A stretch of DNA of 64,000 nucleotides, taken from contig JADDKJ010000009.1 in assembly GCA_033717875.1 (NCBI GenBank), positions 1 through 64,000 of the forward strand, in the 5' to 3' direction. The DNA comes from SBBG01 sp033717875 (GTDB lineage: Bacteria > Pseudomonadota > Gammaproteobacteria > Ga0077554 > Ga007554). Each line of letters starts with the position of its first letter. The first letter of the stretch is position 1. The notes under the pieces were generated by a model that was given only the letters and a program-made list of their open reading frames with translations, ran no database searches and was not told the origin of the DNA. Positions 8,328 to 18,864 of this stretch are shown here, one piece after another. Position numbers and translations under genes: made by a program.

Positions 8328-8930
8328 TTACTTCAGCGACAAAACGAACGTCACCAATTTCTCAATGTCCGCATCGGCAACACGCGGTGAATAAGGCGGC
8401 ATGGCCATCCCGCCGGTGACTTCGGTCCAGTTGCCCTTGCCGCCGGTCTTGACCTTGGCGATCAGTTTGTCTTTGGCGCCGGCGTCGCCCTTATAGCGGG
8501 CGGCGACATCCTTCCACGCCGGACCGACGATCTTCTTGTCCACATTGTGACAGGCCAGACAGCCGCTCTTTTGCGCCAGAGCGAGGGCGTCGGCGCTATC
8601 CCCCGTCTTTTTCTCGGGAACGGCGGCGGGTTTCTGCTCGGCGGACGCGGCCTTGGCCGGGGCCTTCTTCTCTTCTTGCGCCGGCGGCGCCTTGGGCACG
8701 GCGGCTTGTTCCGTGGCGGGCGCGGTGGCGGTCTCTTCAGGCGCCTTTGCTACGGGTTCGGGAACGGGTTGGGCGGCAGGCGCAGGCTCGGCTTGCGGGG
8801 CGGGCGTGCTGACCGACGCCGCGGGCTCGGTAGCGGTGGGTTCATCCTCTTGCTGCTGCTGTTGCTTGCCGCAAGCGCTCAGCAGCAGCGCCGCACAAAG
8901 CGTCGTGACGATGAATCCGGAATTGTTCAT
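8328..8930 (-). CDS. Lipoprotein class I cytochrome c with Ala/Pro-rich linker
   Basis: A membrane-anchored electron carrier. Seen: lipoprotein signal with lipobox LLSAC at residues 16-20, then a low-complexity stretch of about 85 residues rich in Ala, Pro, Glu and Gln, then a c551/c552-like domain with the haem motif CLACH, VGPAWKDVAARY and the axial-methionine region GGMAMPPYSP. The linker would let the haem domain reach out from the membrane into the periplasm. It converges on rsmE with only 7 nt between. Confidence 0.9.
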   Translation of the reverse strand: MNNSGFIVTTLCAALLLSACGKQQQQQEDEPTATEPAASVSTPAPQAEPAPAAQPVPEPVAKAPEETATAPATEQAAVPKAPPAQEEKKAPAKAASAEQKPAAVPEKKTGDSADALALAQKSGCLACHNVDKKIVGPAWKDVAARYKGDAGAKDKLIAKVKTGGKGNWTEVTGGMAMPPYSPRVADADIEKLVTFVLSLK

Positions 8931-8969
8931 GGTAATTCTCCTTGCAAGAAATCAGGTTTTGATCGATCA

Positions 8970-11309
8970 CTATTTTACCCCAAGAACACCGGAAGTAATG
9001 TCGGATGGGTGAGCGAATTTCGTGTCGAGACAAGGTCTATGGCGCAACTCTTTCGCCGCCTCCACCATATTGCGCAACGCCGCCTCGACCTCCGGCCACT
9101 GGCGCGTTTTCAGGCCGCAGTCGGGGTTGACCCATAGCCGTTCGGCGGGAATCACGGTCGCGGCCTTTTCCAGCAGCGCCTCGATCTCGGCCACGGTGGG
9201 CAGGCGCGGGGTGTGGATGTCGTAGACGCCTGGCCCGATCTCGTTGGGATAGGCGAAGTTCGCGAAGGCGTCGAGCAGCTCCATGTCGGAGCGCGAGGTT
9301 TCGATGGTGATGACATCGGCATCGAGCGCGGCGATCGATGCGATGATGTCGTTGAACTCCGAATAGCACATGTGGGTATGGATCTGAGTGTCGTCGCGCA
9401 CCCCGCTGGCGGCGATGCGAAAGACGCGCACGGCCCAGTCCAGATATCCTTGCCCGTGTTTTTTGCGCAGCGGCAGACCCTCGCGCAACGCCGGTTCGTC
9501 GATCTGGATGATCCCGATACCCGCTTTTTCAAGGTCGCACACCTCGTCACGCAAGGCCAGCGCGATCTGCAACGCGGTCTGCGAGCGCGGCTGGTCGTCT
9601 CGCACGAAAGACCATTGCAGAATGGTCACCGGCCCGGTGAGCATGCCCTTCATCGGTCGCGAGGTCAGCGATTGGGCATACACTGTCCAGTCCACGGTCA
9701 TGCGTTTGGGGCGGCTGACATCGCCGAAGATCACCGGCGGCTTGACGCAGCGCGAGCCATAGCTCTGCACCCAGCCGTTACTGGTGAAGGCGAATCCCTC
9801 CAGCAGCTCACCGAAGTATTCCACCATATCGTTGCGCTCCGCCTCGCCGTGCACCAGCACGTCCAGATCAAGTTCTTCCTGCTTGCGTACCGCGTAGGCG
9901 ATTTCTTCGCGCATGCGGGCGGTATACTCCGCCTGCGTGATCTGGCCGGCCTTGTAGTCGCGCCGCGCGTTGCGGATTTGCGTCGTCTGCGGAAACGAAC
10001 CGATGGTGGTGGTGGGAAACAGCGGCAGCGCCAGGCGTTGCTGTTGTGCACCGCGGCGAACGGGATAGGGGTGACCGCGCTCCGCCATGCCGGCGGTCAC
10101 GGCGGTCGCTCGCGCCTGCACCTCGGCATGATGGATGCGCCCCGAGCGCCGGCGCCGCTCGTTCGCAGTGCGGCTCGCATCCAGCTCTCGCGCCACCGCC
10201 GCGCGGCCTTCGTTCAGTGCGCGCTTGAGCACCGCCACCTCCTCCACCTTCTGCGTGGCGAACGACAGCCATGACTTCAATTCGCCATCGAGCTTGTCCT
10301 CCAGCGCCAGATCGACCGGGCTGTGCAGCAGCGAGCAAGAGGGCGCGATCCACAGGCGCTCGTCCAGCCGCTCCTTGAGCGGCGACAAGATATCCAGGCA
10401 TTTTTCCAGATCGGCACGCCAGATGTTGCGCCCATCCACCACACCGGCGGAGAGCACCTTGTACGCGGGCAACTGATCGAGCACCGCGGCGAGTTGTTCA
10501 GGCGCGCGCACCAGGTCGATGTGCAGGCCATCCACCGGCAGGTGGCAAGCCAATGCGGTATTGTCCTCCAGAGCACCGAAATACGTCGCGAGCAGGCGCT
10601 TCAGGCCCGGTTGCTGAAGGCGCACATAGGCCGACTCGAAGGCGTTCTTCCAAGGCAGCGGCAGATCCAGCGCCAGGATCGGCTCGTCGATCTGCACCCA
10701 CTCGATTCCCTGCGCCCTGAGTCGGGTCAGAATTTCGCCATACACCGGCAACAGGCGATCGAGCAGCGTCAGCTTGTCGAACTCCGCACCCTTGGTCTTC
10801 CCCAGCCAGAGATACGTCAGCGGTCCCACCAGCACCGGCTTGACCTTGTAACCCAGCGCGGCCGCCTCGGCCACTTCGTCGAACAATCGATTCGACGCCA
10901 GGCGGAATGACTGATCCACGCCAAATTCCGGGACGATATAGTGATAATTGGTGTCGAACCACTTGGTCATTTCGCAGGCCGGCACGTCGGCGCCGGTCGG
11001 GGCGCGGCCACGGGCCATGCGGAAATAGGTATCAAGGCCCACGGTATCGTCGAACTGGCCAAAACGCGGCGGCACGACACCCAGCAGGATGGACATGTCC
11101 AGCATCTGGTCGTACCAGGAAAAATCCCCCACGGGCAGCAGGTCCAACCCCGCGCCGGCCTGCACGGCCCAGTGCCGGGCGCGCAGCTCGCGCCCCGTCT
11201 TTTCCAGTCCTGCGCGATCGATCTGGCCGGTCCAATACGCCTCGACGGCCCGTTTCAGCTCGCGCCGCGCACCGATGCGCGGAAAACCCAGGTTATGTGC
11301 AATGGTCAT
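8970..11309 (-). CDS. metE: Cobalamin-independent methionine synthase
   Basis: Transfers the methyl group of methyl-tetrahydrofolate polyglutamate to homocysteine. Seen: NLGFPRIGARRELKRAVE at the N-terminus and, in the C-terminal zinc domain, THMCYSEFND (His, Cys), IETSRSDMELL (Glu) and NPDCGLKTR (Cys). 779 aa. The ATG at 11309 is chosen for its GGAG site; an upstream in-frame ATG lacks one. Divergent from metR with two MetR boxes between, so it is expected to be activated by MetR with homocysteine. Confidence 0.97.
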   Translation of the reverse strand: MTIAHNLGFPRIGARRELKRAVEAYWTGQIDRAGLEKTGRELRARHWAVQAGAGLDLLPVGDFSWYDQMLDMSILLGVVPPRFGQFDDTVGLDTYFRMARGRAPTGADVPACEMTKWFDTNYHYIVPEFGVDQSFRLASNRLFDEVAEAAALGYKVKPVLVGPLTYLWLGKTKGAEFDKLTLLDRLLPVYGEILTRLRAQGIEWVQIDEPILALDLPLPWKNAFESAYVRLQQPGLKRLLATYFGALEDNTALACHLPVDGLHIDLVRAPEQLAAVLDQLPAYKVLSAGVVDGRNIWRADLEKCLDILSPLKERLDERLWIAPSCSLLHSPVDLALEDKLDGELKSWLSFATQKVEEVAVLKRALNEGRAAVARELDASRTANERRRRSGRIHHAEVQARATAVTAGMAERGHPYPVRRGAQQQRLALPLFPTTTIGSFPQTTQIRNARRDYKAGQITQAEYTARMREEIAYAVRKQEELDLDVLVHGEAERNDMVEYFGELLEGFAFTSNGWVQSYGSRCVKPPVIFGDVSRPKRMTVDWTVYAQSLTSRPMKGMLTGPVTILQWSFVRDDQPRSQTALQIALALRDEVCDLEKAGIGIIQIDEPALREGLPLRKKHGQGYLDWAVRVFRIAASGVRDDTQIHTHMCYSEFNDIIASIAALDADVITIETSRSDMELLDAFANFAYPNEIGPGVYDIHTPRLPTVAEIEALLEKAATVIPAERLWVNPDCGLKTRQWPEVEAALRNMVEAAKELRHRPCLDTKFAHPSDITSGVLGVK

Positions 11310-11367
11310 GTCGTCTCCGTTATTTTGGTTGCTGTGGCTGCGGCACATTGTGCGGATGATCTTGACA

Positions 11368-11380
11368 TGAATCAATTTCT
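11368..11380. promoter_or_regulatory. MetR box, metE-proximal, one mismatch
   Basis: TGAATCAATTTCT matches the MetR consensus TGAA-N5-TTCA except for the last base. It lies 31 bp (about three helical turns) from the perfect box, centre to centre. Confidence 0.65.
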
Positions 11381-11392
11381 ATTTTCTAATAA

Positions 11393-11417
11393 TTAACATG
11401 AATATATTTCATGTTAA
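11393..11417. promoter_or_regulatory. MetR box, perfect, within a 25-bp palindrome
   Basis: TGAATATATTTCA (11399-11411) matches the MetR consensus TGAA-N5-TTCA exactly. Symmetry extends to ten-base arms, TTAACATGAA and TTCATGTTAA, around TATAT. It sits 20 bp before the metR start, where it could mediate autoregulation and metE activation. Confidence 0.85.
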
Positions 11418-11437
11418 GTTTTTTTCATAATACGCTG

Positions 11438-12358
11438 ATGTATCTAGAAATACGCCACCTTCACACGCTGACCGTAATCCGCGACAGCGGCAATCTGGCC
11501 CGCGCCGCCGAGCGGCTGCATCTGACACAATCGGCGCTGTCACACCAGATCAAGGCCCTGGAGGAACAATTCGGCTGCACCCTGTTCATGCGCAAGAGCC
11601 GTCCGCTGCGCTTCACGCCCGCCGGAATGCGCTTGCTGGAATTGGCCGACCAGGTCGTCCCGGCGGTGCAGGCCACGGAACGCGAACTGACGCGCTTCGC
11701 CGAGGGCCAGACCGGACGGTTGCATATCGCCATCGAATGCCATAGCTGTTTCGAATGGCTGATGCCCACCATCGACGCCTATCGCAACCACTGGCCCGAA
11801 GTGGAGATGGATCTGTCCACCGGCTTCAGTTTCGATCCCCTGCCCGCCCTGGCGCGCGGCGACATCGACCTGGCGATCACCTCCGATCTCCAGCCGGTAA
11901 ATGGCATTCACTTCGCGCCGCTGTTCCGCTACCAGGCCCTGCTGGCGATGGCCAACGACCACCCGCTCGCCGCACGGGAATGGATAACGCCGCGCGATCT
12001 CGCCGGCGAAACGCTCATTACTTATCCGGTCGATCGCTCGCGCCTGGATGTCTTCCGCCATTTTCTCGACCCCGCCGGCATCGAACCCGCCGGACGGCGC
12101 ACCGCCGAGCTGACGCTGATCATTCTGCAACTCGTCGCCAGCCGCCGCGGCGTGGCGGCGCTGCCCAATTGGGTGCTGGCCGATTATCTGGCGCACGGCT
12201 ACGTTACCGCCCGTCCGCTGGGCAAGGAAGGATCGTGGAACACCCTGTACTGCGCATTGCGCAGCGACGACCGCGGCAAACCTTACCTCCGGGACTTCAT
12301 CGACACCGCCAAAGCCACCTCTTTCCGCAACCTCAGCGGCATCGAAAGCTGTGGATAA
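11438..12358 (+). CDS. metR: LysR-type regulator MetR
   Basis: Activator of metE and other methionine genes with homocysteine as co-inducer. Seen: an N-terminal winged helix-turn-helix (LHLTQSALSHQIKALEEQFG at about residues 28-47) and a LysR substrate domain starting near residue 90 (GRLHIAIECHSCFEWLMPT). The start ATYLEIRH-type homology places the ATG at 11438, nine codons after the first ATG of the frame. 306 aa. Divergent from metE with two MetR boxes between. Confidence 0.93.
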   Translation: MYLEIRHLHTLTVIRDSGNLARAAERLHLTQSALSHQIKALEEQFGCTLFMRKSRPLRFTPAGMRLLELADQVVPAVQATERELTRFAEGQTGRLHIAIECHSCFEWLMPTIDAYRNHWPEVEMDLSTGFSFDPLPALARGDIDLAITSDLQPVNGIHFAPLFRYQALLAMANDHPLAAREWITPRDLAGETLITYPVDRSRLDVFRHFLDPAGIEPAGRRTAELTLIILQLVASRRGVAALPNWVLADYLAHGYVTARPLGKEGSWNTLYCALRSDDRGKPYLRDFIDTAKATSFRNLSGIESCG

Positions 12359-12448
12359 AAACTGAATTGATTGTGGACAAAAACTGATTTTTCCGCCGTT
12401 TCAACCCCTTGCAACGCGTCCGCAAAACAGCTTGCAATCCTCCCCCAA

Positions 12449-12495
12449 ACCCATTATCTTGTGTTTCATTCGCGCTATACCACTACAAATTGTGG
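12449..12495 (+). promoter_or_regulatory. Tandem NrdR boxes upstream of nrdA
   Basis: Two 16-bp sites resemble the NrdR box (ACACWATATATWGTGT): ACCCATTATCTTGTGT at 12449-12464 (13 of 16) and CCACTACAAATTGTGG at 12480-12495 (12 of 16). They are exactly 31 bp apart, the three-turn spacing usual for NrdR pairs. A possible promoter, TTGCAA at 12433 with TATCTT at 12455, overlaps the first box. NrdR bound to dATP would repress nrdA here. No class II or III reductase is seen in the window. Confidence 0.75.
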
Positions 12496-12523
12496 CGACC
12501 GCCACAGCGACCCAACGGCAAAA

Positions 12524-12663
12524 GGGTGCCTCTAAAAGTTCGATCAAGCCGCGAGGGCAAGGCGGAAATGTGCGAAAAAGCGGAGTGTACACCGAGTACA
12601 TGAGCATTTTGAGCACATTTCCAACGCCGCCATCGCGGCTTCAGCGAATTTTTAGAGGCACCC
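12524..12663. repeat. 140-bp palindromic MITE-like element
   Basis: The element begins GGGTGCCTCTAAAA and ends with its reverse complement. The two outer 50 bp are imperfect inverted copies of each other (both contain TTCG, AAGCCGCGA and GGAAATGTGC), so the transcript could fold into one long hairpin. No target duplication is clear. It separates the NrdR boxes from the nrdA ribosome-binding site, placing a large structure in the 5' leader. No second copy occurs in the window. Confidence 0.75.
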
Positions 12664-12690
12664 GAAACACAACATCCAGGAGGAGATGCC

Positions 12691-15573
<2,883 letters not shown>

Positions 15574-15606
15574 GGGGCGGCGGAAAAACTTGGCGAGGTG
15601 CGTGAT

Positions 15607-15795
15607 ATGAACACTGCAAAATCAGAGGTTGAATCTCTGTTGAAGCAACTACCCGATGATTGCTCACTGGAAGACGTGCAGTACCACCTGTATGTCCTCG
15701 AAAAAATTCATCGCGGTATCGAAGCGGCGAACACTCAGGGCACACTCACTCAAGAAGAGGTTGAAGGCCGGTTGAACAAATGGACTACAAGGTAG
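15607..15795 (+). CDS. Antitoxin of a RelE/ParE-type module (between nrdA and nrdB)
   Basis: A 62-aa acidic protein with the small-antitoxin pattern LLKQLPDDCSLEDVQYHLYV and a tail EEVEGRLNKW. The ATG at 15607 follows GAGG at normal distance; a GTG three codons upstream is the longest frame. It starts 33 nt after the nrdA stop on the same strand and overlaps the toxin by 16 nt, a typical coupled pair. No separate promoter is obvious, so it may be read from the nrd transcript. Confidence 0.78.
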   Translation: MNTAKSEVESLLKQLPDDCSLEDVQYHLYVLEKIHRGIEAANTQGTLTQEEVEGRLNKWTTR

Positions 15796-16088
15796 TTTGG
15801 TCACCCGAAGCCTGGGAGGATGTTGAATCCATCGCCCAATACATCGCTCGCGATTCGCTGTTTTACGCCAAGGCGGTAGTGGACAAGGTTATCGATGCTA
15901 CGCGTAGCCTCAAAATCTTTCCCTTGGCGGGCTGCATCGTACCGGAATTGGGCAACGAAATGGTGCGAGAACGTTTCGTCTATAGCTACAGGGTGATTTA
16001 TCAACTATCTGACAACACGATCACGGTGATCGCCGTCATTCATGGCAAGCGGTTGCTCGATTCTTTGGATAACAGAATCAAATCATAA
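15780..16088 (+). CDS. RelE/ParE-family toxin (between nrdA and nrdB)
   Basis: A 102-aa ParE/RelE-fold protein: VVWSPEAWEDVESIAQYIA at the N-terminus, LKIFPLAGCIVPE in the middle and RFVYSYRVIYQLSDNTITV at the C-terminal strands. It overlaps its antitoxin and ends 13 nt before nrdB. Target (gyrase or mRNA) cannot be read from sequence. Its position inside an essential operon is unusual and could stabilise it, or it could have arrived by insertion. Confidence 0.83.
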   Translation: MDYKVVWSPEAWEDVESIAQYIARDSLFYAKAVVDKVIDATRSLKIFPLAGCIVPELGNEMVRERFVYSYRVIYQLSDNTITVIAVIHGKRLLDSLDNRIKS

Positions 16089-16101
16089 AGAGGATTAAAA
16101 C

Positions 16102-17232
16102 ATGTTGAACTGGGACGAATCTATTTCCATCAAACCGACCAAACCCGTCCAGCCCGCCCTGCCGCTGGAAGAGGAACACGGCGCCACCGGGCTGGAAGAT
16201 GTCGTCATGGGCGCCTCGCGCATCCAGGTCGACGACAAGAAAATCATCAACTGCCGCGCCGATCTCAACCAGCTCGTGCCCTTCAAGTACCAATGGGCCT
16301 GGCAGAAATACCTCGACGCCTGCGCCAACCACTGGATGCCGCAGGAAATCAACATGTCCGCCGACATCGCGCTGTGGAAGAACCCCACCGGCCTCACCGA
16401 AGACGAGCGCCTGATCATCAAGCGCAGCCTGGGCTTCTTCTCCTCCGCCGATTCGCTGGTCGCCAACAACCTGGTGCTGGCCGTGTACCGCCACATCACC
16501 AACCCCGAATGCCGCCAGTACCTGCTGCGCCAGGCCTTCGAGGAAGCGCTGCACACCCACGCCTATCAATATGTGGTCGAAAGCCTGGGCCTCGATGAAG
16601 CCGAAGTGTTCAACATGTACCGCGAAGTGCCCGCGATCCACGACAAGGCCGCCTGGTCCCTGCCCTACACCCAGAGCCTCGCCGACCCCAACTTCCACAC
16701 CGGCACCCCCGAAGCCGACCAGCGCCTGCTGCGCGACCTGGTCGCCTTCTACGTCATCTTCGAAGGCATCTTCTTCTACGTCGGCTTCGTCCAGATGCTC
16801 ACCTTCGGTCGCCGCAACAAGATGATCGGCGCCTCCGAACAGTTCCAGTACATCATGCGCGACGAAAGCATGCACATGAACTTCGGCATCGACGTGATCA
16901 ACCAGATCAAGCTCGAAAACCCCCACCTCTGGACCCGCGAATTCCAGGAAGAACTGACCCACATGATCCGCGAAGCCGTCGAACTCGAATACCGCTACGC
17001 CGTAGACACCATGCCCCGCGGCGTCCTCGGCCTCAACGCCGCGATGTTCAACGACTACCTGAAATACATCGCCAACCGCCGCTGCGCCCAAATCGGCCTC
17101 CCCGAACAATACCCCGGCGCCACCAACCCCTTCCCGTGGATGAGCGAAATCATCGACTTGAAGAAAGAGAAGAACTTCTTCGAGACGCGGGTGATTGAGT
17201 ATCAGACGGGGGGGGCGTTGAGTTGGGATTAA
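16102..17232 (+). CDS. nrdB: Ribonucleoside-diphosphate reductase class I, beta subunit
   Basis: Radical-generating subunit. Iron ligands can be placed: Asp in NMSADIALW, Glu and His in EALHTHAYQY, Glu in YVIFEGIFFY, and Glu/His in DESMHMNFG. The radical tyrosine is present (the Y of THAYQ, four residues after the His ligand), so this is a tyrosyl-radical enzyme, not the Phe-type class Ic. 376 aa. GAGG precedes the ATG. Separated from nrdA by a toxin-antitoxin pair. Confidence 0.95.
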   Translation: MLNWDESISIKPTKPVQPALPLEEEHGATGLEDVVMGASRIQVDDKKIINCRADLNQLVPFKYQWAWQKYLDACANHWMPQEINMSADIALWKNPTGLTEDERLIIKRSLGFFSSADSLVANNLVLAVYRHITNPECRQYLLRQAFEEALHTHAYQYVVESLGLDEAEVFNMYREVPAIHDKAAWSLPYTQSLADPNFHTGTPEADQRLLRDLVAFYVIFEGIFFYVGFVQMLTFGRRNKMIGASEQFQYIMRDESMHMNFGIDVINQIKLENPHLWTREFQEELTHMIREAVELEYRYAVDTMPRGVLGLNAAMFNDYLKYIANRRCAQIGLPEQYPGATNPFPWMSEIIDLKKEKNFFETRVIEYQTGGALSWD

Positions 17233-17249
17233 GCCGCGGGATGCGGCTT
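17231..17249 (+). terminator. Hairpin at the nrdB stop codon
   Basis: AAGCCGC and GCGGCTT pair around GGGAT, starting within the nrdB stop codon. There is no T-tract, so termination is uncertain. Confidence 0.4.
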
Positions 17250-17387
17250 AAGGGGCACAGGGAGGTGATTTTGGGGTGATGATAAGTCTGAGGTGGGATA
17301 TTGCAAGATTCGGGAACGCTTTCGCATTAGTTTCATGCGATATGATTGCTAATTCTAGTTAGAGGGCTTTTCTAGCAAGGTACTTCA

Positions 17388-17525
17388 ATGCGACCAATAA
17401 ACACGGCACTCCTCAAACTCGCAAAACGGGCAGAAACCTACGACCGCCAGCACTTAATCGATTCCTTCGTCGATGTTGGACCGCTCTTTACTCTCTTGTC
17501 TAACCCAGCCCGTAGGGCGCAATAA
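17388..17525 (+). pseudogene. N-terminal fragment of a P-loop ATPase-like gene, cut by a REP
   Basis: The frame encodes 40 plausible residues (MRPINTALLKLAKRAE, then DRQHLIDSFVDVGPLFTLL) and then runs into the REP at 17512, which supplies the false ending ARRAQ-stop. From memory, LLKLAKRAE...FVDVGPLFTLL begins large uncharacterised ATPases that go on to a Walker A motif and sit beside a ParA-like gene; this was not checked. The ParA fragment at 18155 ends in the same way, so the two may be remnants of one module. Confidence 0.45.
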
Positions 17526-17547
17526 CCAAAGGGCATTGCGCCGAATG
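17512..17547 (+). repeat. REP element (family 1, left of RAYT-1)
   Basis: GTAGGGCGCAATAACC followed by AAAGGGCATTGCGCC folds into a short hairpin. It recurs inverted at 18102 and direct at 18456, and together these flank RAYT-1. Confidence 0.85.
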
Positions 17548-17570
17548 CGAATTACCACGATACTACCAGA

Positions 17571-18101
17571 ATGCCTGATTACCGTCGTGCCTGGCACCCA
17601 GGTGGCACCTATTTCTTCACTGTCAACTTGCTGCAACGGCATGGCAACGATCTGCTGACACGACACGTTGACTTGTTGCGCGACACCGTGCGTTCTGTGC
17701 GACGACGTCACCCCTTTACGATTCACGGCTGGGTGGTGTTGCCCGATCATCTGCATTGCGTGATCGAACTGCCACAAAACGATGCCGATTTTGCCACTCG
17801 CTGGCGGTTGATCAAAATGGACTTTTCCAAAGCGTTGCCGCGAACGGAGCGGCTTTCCGAGGTTCGAGCGCGACGTGGTGAACGAGGTATCTGGCAACGC
17901 CGCTATTGGGAGCACCTGATTCGCGACGAAGCGGATTTTCGTGCGCACATGGATTATGTTCATATCAATCCGATGAAACATGGCTTGGTTAAACGCGTGG
18001 CAGACTGGCCGCATTCAACGTTTCATCATTTGGTGGAGCAAGGCGTTTATCCGAAGGACTGGGCGGGCGGTGATGAAACAGCATTGGATTACTCCGATTG
18101 A
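17571..18101 (+). mobile_element. REP-associated tyrosine transposase RAYT-1
   Basis: A 176-aa HUH/Y1 single-strand transposase of the IS200-like RAYT family, domesticated enzymes that process REP palindromes. Seen: YFFTVNLLQRHGNDLL, the HUH motif in VVLPDHLHCV, IWQRRYWEHLIRDE and the catalytic tyrosine in HMDYVHINPMKHGLV. REP elements of one family lie immediately on both sides in inverted orientation, the classical REPtron layout. Frame is intact. Confidence 0.92.
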
Positions 18102-18137
18102 CATTCGACGCAATGCCCTTCGGTTATTGCGCCCTAC
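18102..18137 (-). repeat. REP element (family 1, right of RAYT-1, inverted)
   Basis: Near-perfect reverse complement of the left REP, beginning one base after the RAYT-1 stop codon. Confidence 0.85.
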
Positions 18138-18154
18138 TGCACTGTGATATCAAT

Positions 18155-18469
18155 ATGACAACGTATGCCTTATGGAATAACAAAGGAGGCGTCGGCAAGA
18201 GCTTTCTATCGTTCTCTCTCGCCTGCGAGTACGCATTAGAAAATCTCGATGAGGAGGTATTGGTTCTTGATCTCTGTCCGCAAGCCAATCTCACGGAGAT
18301 GCTATTGGGCGGCAAGGACACTGCCACAACTGCGTTGAACGACCTGTATAGACAAAAGCCGCGACGATCTGTCGGGGGATATTTTGAAACACGATTGACG
18401 TCACCATTCATCGCACCATCTGACATTGTTAACTTCATCTTTCGTCCAGCAGCACGTAGGGCGCAATAA
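18155..18469 (+). pseudogene. ParA-like ATPase, truncated by a REP
   Basis: The N-terminal 98 or so residues of a ParA/MinD-type P-loop ATPase: LWNNKGGVGKSFLSFSLA is the deviant Walker A with signature lysine, and VLVLDLCPQANLTEMLLGG is the switch region. Homology is cut off where the frame enters the REP at 18456, giving the artificial end ARRAQ-stop. ParA proteins act in DNA partition, but several sit in defence modules. The role here is unknown; it is probably non-functional. Confidence 0.75.
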
Positions 18470-18491
18470 CCAAAGGGCATTGCGTCGGATG
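18456..18491 (+). repeat. REP element (family 1, third copy)
   Basis: GTAGGGCGCAATAACC again, same orientation as the 17512 copy. It truncates the ParA fragment and abuts a minus-strand RAYT tail. Confidence 0.85.
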
Positions 18492-18587
18492 TCAATCGGA
18501 GTAACCCAACTCCGTTTCCTCACCGCCCGCCCAATCCGGCGGATAAATGCCTTTCTCCACCATACGATGAAACGTCGAATGCGGCCA
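18492..18587 (-). pseudogene. C-terminal remnant of a RAYT
   Basis: Reading the minus strand gives 31 residues starting WPHSTFHRMVEKGIYPPDWA and ending GYSD-stop, closely matching the end of RAYT-1 (WPHSTFHHLVEQGVYPKDWA). The rest of that gene is absent. It is oriented opposite to RAYT-1 with family-1 REP at its stop, as expected for a decayed second REPtron. Confidence 0.85.
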
Positions 18588-18592
18588 GGGCC

Positions 18593-18668
18593 GTAGGCTG
18601 GGTTGATAAACCCAGCATATTGCGATGCTGGCGATTATCGCTGGGTTTCGTTCCTTAACCCAGCCTAC
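18593..18668. repeat. REP/BIME (family 2)
   Basis: Starts GTAGGCTGGGTT and ends AACCCAGCCTAC, with inner CCCAGC/GCTGGG copies; a palindromic pair of REPs. Related to the GTAGGCTGGGAT repeats that flank RAYT-2. Confidence 0.8.
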
Positions 18669-18864
18669 TACAACAATTTGTTGGAGCTTATCTAATGAAG
18701 GGGCTTCTTGTTAGCTGCTTAATCATTGCACTGAGTCAAGTAGAGGGATGGAGCTAAAGTCAAATCTGGTGTATGGCCCATCGGCCGGCCGGGGTTGAAG
18801 GCGGTGGATGTTTCTGTTGAAAATCTGATTGTCAAAGTCGGACCCACAACAGAAGGCACCCACC

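Noticed and set aside
16102..17232. Chlamydia-type (class Ic, Mn/Fe) NrdB
   Set aside because: The radical tyrosine is present four residues after the histidine ligand (THAYQ), where class Ic has phenylalanine.
17512..18668. CRISPR-like repeat spacing of REPs
   Set aside because: Repeats are in both orientations, irregularly spaced and flank transposase genes; no uniform spacers or cas genes.
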